A DNA stretch of 64,000 nt. Origin: Toxotes chatareus (taxonomy: Eukaryota > Chordata > Actinopteri > Toxotidae). Of this stretch, positions 47,813 to 62,300 are shown in pieces (position 1 is the stretch's first letter; every line of letters begins with the position of its first letter). The position numbers and the translations under genes were made by a program. The notes under the pieces were generated by a model. That model did no database searches, had not been told where the DNA came from, and saw only the letters and a program-made list of their open reading frames with translations. The DNA lies in contig CM028886.1 in assembly GCA_016801885.1 (NCBI GenBank), positions 15,190,366 to 15,254,365 of the forward strand. The letters run 5' to 3'.

Positions 47813-50800
47813 GTTCTCTGTCTCTCTTTCTTTCTCTCTCTCAGTGAGCAGAAAAACAGCCGCAAAGCTAAAGGGGAAAAAGAGATGAGTGAAAAAGACG
47901 TCGTCCTGAACCGACAGTGATTCATGTCAAGGAGCGCGTAGGTTAGAGGGGGAAAATAAAATGGATGTGGATAAAAAGTACCGAGGGATTGAGGGAGAAA
48001 GCAGACACACAGCAGAGAGAAAAGGACAGTGGATTGTGATGTTGTTTAGGAAACTGGGTGAAAAACAACTTAAATTTTTGCATCAATCTGGTCAGTACAA
48101 AGCTGTCACATCCCGATCTCCCACTCTGAGCTTAACCTTGCTTTCAGTTTGGCTTTTACATTATATAACAGCTGCCTTTCAGTCCGTCTGCATGCATTAG
48201 CCACAGTGTTGAATAGAGTTGGAGATCTCAGCAGGGAACAGCACATTAGGATACACACGGGTCAATGTGTGTTGCAGAGCCCAGCATTATGTTTTAGAAT
48301 AAATGACCTTGTGCAGCGAATACTTTTGATTTTACTGGTATTGTTTGCATAAATGCTCCTCTCACATCAGATGAAGTAAGCAAAGGCCAAGCTCTCAAAA
48401 TGTCACTCATTCTTTGTGACTTTTAAAATCCCCCTCCACTCAAAAATGTGTTTTGTGATGTTTGAACTTCACTTTCCAGAATGATTATATTCAGGATTTT
48501 TTCAGTGAGATAAGTAAATTAAAAAGTTTAATTTAATTTAATTTAAGAATTCAATTGAAATTATTTTTTTTGGGGAAAAAAATTGTGGGGGGCTTAAGAT
48601 CGACTTGATACATACCTGGATTGCAACTGTTGATTGCTTCCATTATCAGTTAATATCTATCAATTATTTTCCATTTGATCTTTGAGTCTATAAAATGTAA
48701 AAAAAAAAAATGTCATAAATGTCCAAAACAATTTCCCAAAGCCCAAAGTGATACTACTCACATTTTAATAAGCTGAGAATTTCACTAATGATTTCCTTGC
48801 TAATACCAGGCACTGTGTCCACAGGTGTTGAATCCAATGGGCTGGGATGCTTTTGGACTTCCAGCTGAGAATGCAGCCATTGAGAGAGGTCTTGACCCAG
48901 AGGAGTGGACTAAAAGGTACGGGAAATATCACATCTGTTCTTATGAGCATTGATCGTGTCCATATATATACATCCTAATGTTGCTGTTGCTGTCTCCTCT
49001 GCTCAGTAATATCCAGTCCATGCGGGAGCAGCTGGACAGCCTCAGCCTTTGCTTCAACTGGGACCGGGTGAGTAGATACAAGAACTGAGCCTCAAACAGA
49101 GGTTTGCGAAGCTTTTACGTTTGGGTGAGTCAGTTGTGCATGTCACCTCACACTGCTGACCTGACCTGACTCTGGCTTTCACTGACAGGAAGTGAGCACT
49201 TGTCTTCCAGAGTACTACAGGTGGACACAGTATCTGTTTATCAAGCTCTTTGAAGCAGGACTGGCGTATCAGAAAGAGGTAGGAATGCACTTTGCACAAA
49301 AGTACTTATCCTGATTTTCTTTTTGAAGGACTAATATGGTTAATAATAAGTTTGGGTTTGAAGTCCCGGACAGTCACAGAAATTATTGAGGCAGCTCACT
49401 ATGGGAAGAAAATGAATGAATTGAAAAGAAGAGAGCATGGTCGAAGCCCTTTGATTATGTTTAATGAAATGAGACGACACTGAAATAAGCCTTTGGTCTG
49501 TCCATTAAATTCAAGCTACTTCCTAAGCTTTGCTTTTTCATTTTAACTGTGTGTGTGTTACTCAGGCTGTGGTGAACTGGGACCCTGTTGATCAGACGGT
49601 GCTGGCTGATGAGCAGGTGGATGAAAATGGTCGCTCCTGGAGGTCTGGCGCTCTGGTGGAGCAGAAGCTGCTCACACAATGGTTCATCAAGACCACAAAC
49701 TATGCCAAGGTACAGCTCTTTGGTGTGTGTGTGAGAGTATGTGAGTAAGCCCTCTGTATTCTGTATGTGTGTGTAGGTGACAAGTGGTGTCTGAATGGCC
49801 TTACGCAGGCCAAAATGCAGCAGCGGAGCTCTCTGATAACAATCATGGCTGACACTTCAGTCCCAGCAGCTGCAGCCCTGCCTCTCTGGTTCTGCAATCA
49901 GACCCCTGGAGACCGGTATTTGTAGCCTGGTGTCTCCCGACCATGGAGAGAGAAAGACTAGTGGAGTCGGGGTAATACCACCAGGCGGCCTGGCTGGCTG
50001 ATGAGAAGCCTGCACCTATTCTGCTCTGAGGTGAACAGGCCTGCTACAGTGTGAAATTACCCCCTTTGGACTTATATGAATAATCCACATGAAAGCCGGT
50101 TCATGCATTATACATGTAGCACATGGATGTGCATTGTTAGACATGAAGGCAAGCATGTGCCAACACACACGCATACACGCATTGGTCCTTGAGGAGAAGA
50201 ATGTTTGACCAAAAAACTTACCGAAAAAAAAAAGGCTTATCACAAGAAAAAAACCAAAAGTGCCAAAATCATGCAAGTCATTATCTTTGAGAAGCTAAAA
50301 CCAGAGAAAATTAAACTTTTCTTCTCGGAAAATGACTTGAATGAAATGAATATCTGGAGACTATTTTTCTGTTGTTTAAGTATTGGATTAATTGACTAAT
50401 CACTTCGGTTTTCCTTGTTTTCATCAAAATTAGGAGGCAAACTCATGCCATGAGAAGGCAAGGCCTAGAAACCAGCACCTGGGAAGTGTGAAATTAATCT
50501 GAAAACAAAAGAAGTTTTCTATTACTGTCAGCCACTGTGATTTCTGATAAATGGGATCAAATGTGCAAAAACACTAGTTTGTCCTTGGAGTGTTTGTTTA
50601 TTCCTTTGCCAGTTTTGTCATTTTGTTTGAAAAAAAAAAAAAAAATCACTTTGCTTGCAGTCAGGCATCGCCCAGTTTTAGCCACAGCGCTGAAGTCGCC
50701 CATGCTCGTCCGTGTCAGAGGTGTGAGTGGAGGTGGAATCAGCCTACTGTGACAATGTGTTCCTGCATTTCTAACGAACAGCAAAGTGGGAAGGAAGGAA

Positions 50801-53800
50801 GAGGAAGGTGTTAAGGAAAAGAAGTGAGAGAGACAGATGGAGAGAAAGGAGGGCCGTGTCAAACCGGAGCGTGCCAAATTAAAAAGTGCTGTAATTGGAC
50901 TGTGATTCCCTGCGTGTGTGTTTCTCTGCTCGCCCGTACACGTGTTCGAGTCTGTCAGACAACATTAACTTCAGACATTTATTCAGCGGTCATCAGTTCA
51001 GCTGTCAGTTTGCTCCACGTTGCACTGACAGAGTTTCCATATGAAACACAAACATATTGTTTCGTCCAGGACGCAGATGACTACATATTACTTAGATGGG
51101 TTTTTAGAGGAGCTTGCAGGATGCTAAATTATCACGTGGCAGTCGCAGAGTTTTCAATTTCATGCATAATCACTCTTGTTGCACTCAGGCACACACACTG
51201 CCTGTCTGCTACTCTGACACCTAAATGATTCACAAACTGAGATCTCAGTTTATTGTTCTACTATAACACTGCACAAATGTGACCATAGCTTCTAGAAATG
51301 TTTTTGTGTCACTGAGGTACATTAACCAAACAAACGACTTATGACGAGGAGTTTGCTGGTTCAGATCCCTGAACTCAGAAGATGCCTGTACTTGCATGGC
51401 TGCATTGTGTAATAATTTTGTCAGACACACACACACACAGTGGTTATTGCTATACCATGCCTTTTCTCTCAAGCTTTTCTTAGTTGCCATGGAGACTCCT
51501 GTCCTTGCTGCACATCTTCCAGTTCCTTGTGCTTCTGTGCCAAACTATATTTTCTTCTCCAGTAAAGTAAAAACATTCACTTCCTCTTACTTTAAAGCCA
51601 TCATTAGTTATCTGTCATTGCTGTTTCTGTTTTTTCTTCTTTTTTCTCCTTCATTGCTGGTAACATCTTTGTTTTGCAGCGTCTCCCTGTCTCAGTCATG
51701 CTGACACACATTCACTGGGATTTATGTTTCTCTCCCGCTCTGGACCAAATCCATAGCTGACACATTCTGCAGTCAGGCTAGTGATGACTATAGCCGGTGT
51801 TTACGTTTGTATTGATATCGCTGTGATGAAGTACTGCATGCTGAGCCCCACCGTGAGAGGGATTGTGGGTAATAGATTGTGACACAGTTAAAGGCAAACG
51901 GAGAGTTTCAACATCTCTGGCCTCAACCCAGCTGTGGCTTTTTGGCCTCGGCCTCGTTGATATGCATAGCCTCCTTTAATCATGTAGAATAACTGTTGGT
52001 GAGTGTGTGTGAGACTGTGCATGTGTGAATGAGAGTGTGTGCACTTTATAGACGATTGCTTTGTGATATCATGGAAAATAGGGCGAGTGGAGGTCAGGAT
52101 TTTTGAAAATCTCTCTTTGTCTGCATAATGTGACCTGGTCTGCAGTTCTGCTTTGTCAAAATAAATTGGCTGGTTTTTGAAGGAGCCCACACTGAGCTGG
52201 AGTCAATTGCATTATCCTCAAAAGCCACATACTTAGGAGGAACTGCTGGACCCCCTCACAAAAAAAAAATCCAAAAGTGAAGAGGAAAATGAGCTCTTTC
52301 CAAACGTGTGTCTTTGTTTCTGTCTCCTTCTTCCAGCCTCTCCTGGACGCTCTGGCAGACCTTCCAGAGTGGTATGGTGTCAAAGCCATGCAGGCAAACT
52401 GGATTGGAGACTGCACCGGCTGTTACTTTGATTTCAAACTCAAGGTGAATCTCAGCTCCTTCTCCCCCTGCTCTCTTTTTTAATTCATTCAGCGTTCTTC
52501 CTTTTTTCAACCTCTTTTTCCACTAAGAGTTTCCCTGTGGTTTCTTCTTCCCAGTCTGTTTTTCATCTCCTCCACGAGCACTGATTGCTTGCTTTATTTC
52601 AGATTCTTAGACACCCCTGTTCATTTGTGTGTTTCTATTAAAAATCATGTACCAAAACAGAAAAATCTTCACTTTGTTGTCGGCATTCAGTGGGTGCATC
52701 TATCCGCAGGTGGCAATTTACCAAAACAGATGATGTCTTAAATTAGTTTCTATTGAGTTTTTCAGAGAGCTGTAGTTACAGTTCTTCACGCATCTGTCAT
52801 TTCAGACAGAGTGGTGGCAAAAAGCCGACTGAGAGCTTTATGATCATCCTTATAAAGCCACTCTCTTGAAAAGGTGTTACTCAGGTCAGTCCCTTACTTT
52901 AAAACAGTTGATATTCCTAGAGAAAAGAGGAGTCACAGGGTGTGAGACTGCATTTGTCCAGAACACAGTGATAAAATCCAGCGGTCATTAAGTTAATTGG
53001 ATGACTGCTTGTCTGATATTACAGCATCATACATTGCCACTGGCACTTCTCACTGAATTGTCTCCCCAAGGGGCTGAAGATATGTATTGGTACGTCTTTA
53101 CTACGTGACATACAGTGATTACCTGAGCACACCCCCAGAGTGAGTGTGTCATCTCTAAATAATAATGGGATTAAAGACATTGTAGCCTTTATGTGTATCA
53201 CAGAGCTACGTACATCACATGTTGAACACATCTCACATTTCCCAGATGCTCCAGTTGACAGTTTATCAGTTTAGTTGTCATTTCTTCCACAAAATAATAA
53301 AAAAAAAAGATAACAAATGCCTTTCTCAAGGCATCAGAGCCCATAACTGAAGTCTTAAAAATTCCTTACTTTAAATTGCATTTTTTCAGTGTTCACAGAA
53401 AGAACAGATACAACAGCAAAACAAGTACAAGACAGTAAAGGTCAAGGAATATTCATCTAAGTTTCTTATATGAGGATGTGCTTTGTCTCTGTTGAAAACA
53501 AATTTTACTGCTTCTTGTTCTTCTTCATGCTAACATGCACACAGTGACAGTAATGTTGACCTGCTGCTGTTTAGTAGGTGTTAAACTTACAATGTTTGTT
53601 AGATTTGTTTTTGTTTTTGTTTTTTTTGCAAATTTTGAGGGGAACATGAATGTGTCCACCAGTAATCATATATTTGAAAATGGGACTTATTTACTTAATA
53701 AACTATTAATCAAATCTCAAAATATGACTGAAAACTCTCCTTGTAATGTGTTTAATGTTCGTGGTGGACCTGATATTTTAAAATAAACCAGCGTAGGTGA

Positions 53801-56800
53801 CAGCCTGAGGAGACAGACGGTCCTCCTCATTAACTCAGCTCCAGAGCAGCTGTTGACACTTGGACGCCAAGAGGTTCACACATGCTTCTTCTCTTATCTC
53901 CCAGGTGAACGGGGTGGAGACGGGGGAGACCCTGTCGGCCTACAGCTCCTCCCCGGAGACAGTGTTCGGAGCAGCCTACCTGGCCATCCTGCCCTCCCAC
54001 AGACTGCTGCATGGTAGCAGCTCAGTGCGCTCAGCCCTGGAGAAAGCCTTTCAGCCGAGCAGAGGTGAGCTCCTCTTTGAACTGAACCCCAGCCTGTGCT
54101 TGTCGTCTGTCAAGGTGTTAATTTCCTGCTTTTTGTGGCAGGGGAAGGACGCTGCTTTTTATTTTTTTATTTTTTTATTTTTTTTGAAGAAAGACACACA
54201 TTTACTTTTTCAAGGGTTAAGTGGCTCTGCACTTCCATGCCGCCAGAACTTGAAAAGGTTATTTGCAAAGGTTTGATCTTTTGCTTATTATGTGTGTTCT
54301 TTATTGAGCAGTACGCAATTAACAAAAGTGCAATGGGGAAAAAAAATCAATCAATTAATCTCAGTATTTTGCTAAATATGTGTTTACTCATGTATATACT
54401 GTCAAGGAATGGCTGTGGTGGTTGTAGTTCACTGAGTCTACGTTAATTGGGATTCCCTTGAGGTTTTTCTTGATGTCAGTGGATGATAGTTGATAATGAG
54501 CTACCGGGGGATTCAGCGCTGCTTCTCTCACGTCCGCTGCCCTCTGCTCTCCAGACGCCCTGACAGAGGTCACAGCTCGCAACCTGTTCACTGGCCGCGA
54601 GGTTCCTGTGGTCATCTCACACAAAGAGGTGTTTGATGGCTATCTGGACACTGTAATTGGTGAGTTATTGATGGTGTGTGTGTGTTTTCTTAACATTTTG
54701 AAAATTTAATTTTTTGCCACATGTGTGCACCACTGTATTATCGCTACAGTAATGATGTGAAACCAGTGGGTGTTTGTCTGACAGAGTGTGGAGGTGGACC
54801 CGAAGGGATTGTTAATGATTACTTGCATCACAGCATGCTTAACATCACCACAGGATTTTTTTTTTACTCTCTCAAGAGATCAATGTTTTGAATGTCCATG
54901 TTTATGTTTTTTTTCTGACAGGTATCCCAGACAGTAGCGAGGAGGATCTGTCTGTGGCCAGAGCTCTGAATCTTCAGTGGACAACGGTTCTGAAAAGTGA
55001 CCAAGACGGGACGCAAACTTTGATTGACTCTGATGAGGTCAGCACTGTTGATGATGACCACCCCATCAATAATATACAAAAGACTAGATTATTAAACTAT
55101 GATAAGTCTAGTGCACCTTCTCTCTCGTTAATTTCTGTAGAAAATGAAAAAGTGAATTCTCTTGCTCCTCTTTTTTCATCCACTTCTTTCTGTAGTTCTC
55201 AGGCCTCACCAGAGAGAAGGCCTTTGAATACATTACCCAGAAGGCCAGAGAGCAGAAAGTCGGCGGCCACCTCACCAGCTCCAAGCTAAGGGACTGGTTG
55301 ATTTCAAGACAGCGTTACTGGGGCACACCCATCCCTGTGGTGCACTGTGGGTCTTGCGGTCCAGTTGCAGTCCCTGAGGAGGAATTACCAGTTACATTAC
55401 CAAGGCTGCCGTCTCTCACAGGAAAGGGGGCGTCGCCCCTGGAGACAGCTCATGACTGGGTCAACTGTAAATGTCCCAGGTGAGAACACAGCGATGCTTC
55501 ATTTACTTTTTCATTTTTAAATTGTATTTGCATGATTACACCCCAACTTATCTGTATGCTGCAGCTCATTAGCAGAGAACAAAAATGGTATATTTCTTTT
55601 CAAGTTGGAGGTCGCCTTGGCTCATGAGATAAAGTATGAGATAATGATACAGCCAGAAGATTTATCTTGTGAAGCTGTACCCAGCCGCAAGCTAATAAAC
55701 AACAATTAAACAGTCTGTTGCAGTGTACTTCTTCTTGAGAAGACTGTCATCTGTTGGCTCGTCACCTTGTACAGCTGGCTACTCTTCTAAATGAAACGCT
55801 CCGGGATATGAATAATGAAACCACGAGTCTATGCAAGTGTTGCCAAATCCACCAGACGGACAGTCTTCAAGATTAGCACTTAAAGGAAGAATTCGACATT
55901 TTGAGACAAATATGCGTATTTGTTTTCTCAGTGAAGCACAGGATAAATTGGAAGGGTTGTGAGAAGACTAATAGGACACACACTAAAAAAACACATTCTG
56001 AATTTTGTTGGTTTTACTTTTTCATGGCCTTAACGCACACATAACTTAATTCTGAGTATTTACATTTCACAAATAAACTAAGATTTGAAAGGTTTTGTCC
56101 AAGTGAAAATAGGAACCTCTTACTAATTTCACTTCCTGATATGGATGAAGCCTTTGTTCAGTTGTGGATCTTAGACACCATAAAACAAACCACCACGCTG
56201 AAGTGTCCTTGAGCCAGTTTCTGAGTCACCACCACCACCATCACCTCCTGAAGTGCTGCAACATTAGCACATCAGCAGACCCACTCAGCTATGAGATGTT
56301 GTGAATAGGATGCAGAAAGGGTGGAGGAAGTGTTATTTCTTTTTGGCACAACATAAGCGATTGGGGAAATGATCCTGTCCATTATGGAGTTTGCAGAGTG
56401 AGAATTGAATTATGTGTAAACCTTCTCCAGTGACAGCCTCTCCTCCGTACTTCCTGTATTTCCTCAGGAGACCAGCACTGACATAAATGAACTGGCTGTC
56501 AGGCGGGCTGAGAGGACTGACAGCTTTACAAGAACACAGAGCGCTGAGAGCGGGGCCTGTGAATTGTGTGATTAATACTTTTGTTCTGACGGGGTTATGT
56601 AATGAGTGGCATCTGTGACAGGAGCAGCATGAGACGATGATGGAGGTTGCGTAAGCCAGCTGTGCCTCGAGAGACACACACAAACGCTGTACATGTGTGC
56701 GCACATGTTTACCTTGTATGCACAGGCACAATCGCACACACCTCCCACCAGCAGGTCGTCTCAGTCAGTGTGTTTGTGAAAATGTTTGGGAATGCAGAGT

Positions 56801-58539
56801 GCATACTCAGCCGACGTCTCCAGAGTCCCTCGCTGACATGGGAATTCCTCTCTGAATAAGACTAATCACCGTCATGGCACCATGTTGATTAAAACAATGG
56901 CCCACTCAGTCGCAGATGGCACAAGTCATCAGATTGTGTTCACTCACTTCTACAAAGCTACTATAATTCCCCCCATCAGCGGTGATTGATGGCTATAATC
57001 AGAAAGACGCCGTTATCTCCCCTCTTCCCATCTCCCCTCTGTTGTTAAGTGTCTGTGGAAATTTGTTCTCTTCACTCGTCGACCATGTCCAATTAAAGTT
57101 TGAGTGGAACACGGACGTGCGGAGTGATGAGAGATGGGCCACAGAAATGGAGTTTTATCTGTCCTTGAGGGAGTCATTTCCTGTGTGCTCATCTCGTCTC
57201 TGACCCTCCGCAGCACTGTAAATTGGCCTGCCAACTGAACCCTGCCTCAGCTTAGCCTGGCAAGGAAGGTGTGCATGCAAGTGTGTGTTGTCCCATGGAT
57301 TCGCAGGTAAAGCGAGAGACCACCTAGTTAGGACAGCACAAACACACACACACACATACTCATTTGCAGGCAGGCACGCATACACACAGCAGATGGAGGG
57401 CTGTTTTCCATGGGAAGAGAGCCTTCGTGGAGTGGGCAGCTGCCTCTCTTGCCTCATCTGTTTGAGAGCCTTTTGGCTCTTTCTGGCTCATCCTGTGAAC
57501 ACACACTCAAAAACACACACTCATGCACACAGGTGGCTTCAGATTTAGTTACCTAGTTTAGTTGTTAGGCTCTTTTCATGGTTTAGAGAAGGGCCGTGTC
57601 CGCAGACACACCTGTGTGTGTTGTCTCATGTGATCCTCAGAAGTCTGACTGTAGCCACCACCAGCTGTCTGTCAGCTGATGAGCTGATGAGGTGAGAAGT
57701 CTGAACTTGCTCGAGCAGAGGTTTTTTTGTACTAATTTTCTTTCTACATTTTGTGACGTTTCTATTTTGGGATTCTTTTGTGATGTCATGAGCTTCGTTG
57801 TACTGCTGGGTTTTCATCATATGAAATAACACCTGGCTTCCAAATATTAACCTTGCTACACCTTAGCCTTGTTGCTAGGCAACCTTCAGCTCTTACCTCA
57901 TCATCACAGCCTTATTATAGACTGGTATATTAGATGGTCGAGGGGTTTTGCCTCTTGATGTGTGTATGTGGGTTAGAGAGTGTGACTGTGATACAAATGT
58001 TTCTGTGAGTGAAAATGTTAAACAGAGAGACAGACAGAAAGACAAAATAGAGACATCCCATAAGGTCCAGGGAACGATACCTGCTCTGTTGCACATATTG
58101 TAGCAAAGCTCAGAGCTGCCTCTGTGTTTTTCTTTCTGGGACACTGATTTAAACTCTATTGAGACTCATTATAAAGTAAAAGGCAGATGCTTTCACTGTT
58201 CCATCAAGTGCTTTACATCAGAAACAAACAACAAAAAAAACACTTTCCAAAAGCTCTCTTTTCCCCATGTCTTTGCGGACGTCCTCTCCTGCACTGTGAA
58301 AGTGATGTTGGCAGATTCGCATCACGTACCCGAGTGCTGTTTGGCTTGGATAGAAAAGGGGCACGAGGTGGCATTTCCAACACAAACACACGATCATGTG
58401 TTCGGCCTGCCAGTTCGTTCCCTGTTAGCACAGCCTGTTAGTCAGGGCACAGGAACAGAGCTCTGGTGCCAGTCTGGATTCAGCTATGCTTCTCTACAGG
58501 GACATGACCCCCACAGCCAGATGGAGCCAGATTTACACT

Positions 58540-58590
<51 letters not shown>

Positions 58591-59270
58591 ACATAAATCA
58601 CATAATGTGCCATTTTGCTAAGCATACAAACAGGGATCGTTCATTTGTTCTCTTTCTAATTTGTCAGTCTAATATTGATTTTTGTGCTGCCTCTGCCAAC
58701 TCTGTTTGTCTTGCTGTCTCTCTCTCATGTCAGATGTAAGGGCCCAGCGAGGAGGGAGACTGACACCATGGACACATTTGTGGACTCTGCCTGGTATTAC
58801 TTTAGATACACAGACCCTCATAACCCACACAGGTATGAACAGCCTCCTCTTCACTGGTTTTTGTTTGTTTGTTTTTTTTGACTCAGTGAAGCCACCAAAT
58901 GCAAGCTTATGTTTTTACTTTTCCTCTGACATCTCTTCTTTTCTCACACTGTGACAGATTTTTAGCACAAATTGAACAGATCTCATTTTCACCCTTTGTT
59001 TAAATAAAAATGAAAAGATGAGAAAGTTGTGGAAAGCAATGGGTGTAGAAGAGACTAGAAAATACATTTGTCTTTATGTAATCTTTGTTATATAAATACA
59101 AACTTGATTCTCTCTCTCTTGCCTCGTGCACACACTGTACTTCCGCACTCACACTTTGTTCTACGTGTGCTCCTGGAAAGTTATATTCAAAAACATAATT
59201 ATGCTTAATGTAAGATCGCTGACTCTCATCCACTTACCCATTGCAAACATGCATATACTGCCTGTGTGCA

Positions 59271-59310
<40 letters not shown>

Positions 59311-62300
59311 TGCCTGAAAGTTGCATTTCCTGCCAATAGAGATTATGGAGCCATGGCTGTCACCTGCTGGGATGGTGGCGATACCCTGAGCTTAACAAAA
59401 GAGATTAATTTCCCAGTGCCCTGACCTAGCTGTAAAGCTGCTTTAAAAGGGAGGTGGGGTTGCTCTCCCCATCACTTTTCTTAGCGGCACAGATTATGGC
59501 ACAACAGAAAAAGCAATTACACTATTTGTGCATTTCAGTTGGCCTGCTGAGACTTATGTGCACAAGGGGAAGCGATGAAAATAAGAGGCAAGAGATGCTG
59601 AAAGTAGCAAGTAAGAGGACGGAAATGGGAAATGGGCTATGAGGAAGAGTGTGTGTATGTCTGTGCTTATGTATTAGAGTTCCCTGGCCTGATGCCAACA
59701 AAAATTATTTTCAGCCTTGTGAGTTCATAACTCTTTTACCCGGTTCAATTATCCGGAGACGGCATCAGCCGGAGAGGGAGTGCGAGAGGCAGAGAGGTGT
59801 GGACGAGAGTAATGGCTGGTGTGAAAGGTGACGTGCAGAGATAGCAGTCTGTCCCAAAAAGCATCATTACTGCAGGTGGAATCCCTGCCTCTGCTGACCA
59901 TCGTGCCAGTCAGGCTAACTACATGCTGCTGCCGGGTTGAAATCTTTACTTAACTGCTGACATGAGAAGCCGAGGATAGAGGGGGTGTCTTCAGAGCTGA
60001 ACTTTAAACACATGGTACTGTAGCATGTTATTTTTTTTCCCGTGAAGCCAGTCAGATAGGGGAGGCTTCAGGATGCTTCTGTGAGCTCCATCCCTGGGTG
60101 CTTGTGTGTCAGATTCAGCCTGCCCCCTAGAGGAAGTGTGTGTGCATATCTAACAAAGCACATAACAGCTGCTGCCATCTGACAAAATGATTATGAAAGA
60201 ATATAATGTGGAATTTTATATAAACAAAAGTTTGCTCTACTGCCTGCAGTTGCTGATTAATCTAATAATATTAATGTTTAGAATTAAACTTTATGCAGCA
60301 CCTTTCAAAACAATGAGCTTAACACTGGAAAACCTATAGTAACCATTTCAGCACCACAATTAGATAAAGTCAGGCAAACATTACAGATATTGAAATGGAG
60401 TACAATACATCACCAAAAAACAAAAAAGAGTGAAATGAACAAATGATAGATATTAGAACTAACATTAATTAAAGGCTTAAAATCTAATACCAGAGAGCAA
60501 GTCTGTGTCCAGGCCAACAAATCTATTTGCTGTTTTAAACTTGAAGTGTTTCTCTTTCCTGGAAAGAAAGAAAAAAAAAAACCCTGTAGAAAACAAAGTC
60601 ATTTGATAGCTACAGAAGCAGCAACAGCAGTTTTCTTGGAATAAATCAAAGAAGTATAGTTGGCTTGAACAGTGAAAGCTGAGAGAACCATGAGAGAAGT
60701 GCCAAAGCAAACAAAAACAACAAACTAACAAAATAACAACAAAAAAAAACCTTTTACATAAACTAAAGAAATATGTCACAGTACATGACACAGTGCAAAA
60801 ACAACAAGACTACAGAAACGACCACTTCGCTAAGCATTAAAGATGTTTAAAAATCTTGTGGTCTCCCACACTTTTGCGTTTCTTCACAGCTGATAACATT
60901 CAGTGATTAATTCAGTGATAGCTTCACAGTTCGCAGTCTCCCTAAACCTGCTTTTCCTCCAGGCCTTTTGAGCGCCACCTAGCAGATCATTGGCTGCCCG
61001 TGGACGTGTACATCGGAGGAAAGGAGCACGCCGTCATGCACTTGTACTATGCTCGCTTCCTCTGTCACTTCTGCAAGGACCAGGATCTTGTGGCTCACAG
61101 GTAGAGCACACTGTACACCGTTTCATTGGCTCTTGTTGTGCATAGATATTTTGTATTTGTATGTTAAAGAAACCCTGTTTCTCCTATTAGGGAGCCTTTC
61201 CGAAAGCTGCTGGTCCAGGGTCTGATCAAGGGCCAGACTTTCACGCTGGCTGACAGCGGCCAGTACCTAAAGAGGGAGGAAATAGACTTCACAGGTACAC
61301 ACTACTTGAGTCTGCAAGCTGTGACACATCTGTAACAGATTGCAGGGGAGAGGACTTCCCTCTGTGTGGGTCTGCTAGATAAAACTGCCCACGGAGGCAG
61401 AAAAATCATGAGACACAGCTAAAAGAAAAAAGCGAGTCATGACAACATTTTTCCTTTATTTATGGTAGCATGTGGAGCAGCCAGTATCTCACTTCATCCT
61501 TTGTGCTGCTGATAGTGAGCCCTCTCTGTTTTGTGCTTTATAGCTTTTCCCAAACGAATGACACGTAAACCAGCTACTCTTGACAAAAGGCAAATCACAA
61601 GAAATCCTTTGAAAATTGGCTTCATGCCCAAGGATTTCTAGCTTCTCTCTCTTTCTTGGTACCAGGATAAACACAAGATATTGGTGGCTTACAGAGAAAG
61701 GGAAGCCTCTTGATCTCCGTTACAGGCTCAGATTGACTAGGCCTTACATGTTTTTCTTTCTTCTTCTTTTATTAAACGTGATCAGACAGGAGCTAATGAG
61801 AAGCAATAAAAATGTCAGATATTAATTCACATTATTTCACAAACAGTGAAATTAAAGTGAACAAAAAAGCTTGGAGATGACTGGAAGAGTAGGCTACTTT
61901 GTCCGGCTAAGCTCTTTCTGATCTCTGGCTCCTAACTTGTTTCTAGATAAGGAACCGGTGGCGCTGGGCGGTGGGCGTATTGAGGTGACATGGGAGAAGA
62001 TGAGCAAGTCTAAACACAATGGTCTGGACCCCCAAGAGGTGGTGAAGCAGTACGGTGTGGACACAGTTCGACTCTACATCCTTTACGCCGCACCACCTGA
62101 ACAGGACATCCTCTGGAATGTCAAGAGTGAGCTGAGACACTACTGCAAAATTACTCTGACTCACTTTTTATTATGAATGAATGAATGAATGACTTCTGTT
62201 TCTCTGTGTGGTCACCACCACAGCGGACGCCCTTCCCGGGGTTCTGCGATGGCAGTCTCGGTTGTGGCAGCTGGTGACCAAGCTGAGGGGGGCTCGGCAA

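Larger units (their letters stand above)
43843..48824 (+). other. lars2 intron after coding exon 2
   Basis: About 5 kb without exons. Contains a dispersed repeat (44620-44790), a (CT)n tract (47785-47843), and a second repeat (48605-48755) just before the next exon. The remaining sequence has no frames with recognisable motifs. Confidence 0.5.
55480..58733 (+). other. lars2 intron after coding exon 11
   Basis: About 3.3 kb. Holds CA-rich tracts (around 57340 and 57500), an exact X-box palindrome at 57871-57883, and a long (AC)n tract at 58541-58588, close to the next exon. No coding exon recognised. Confidence 0.45.

Noticed and set aside
58541..59310. Tandem repeats as a CRISPR-like array
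   Set aside because: They are simple dinucleotide microsatellites without spacers, in a vertebrate intron.
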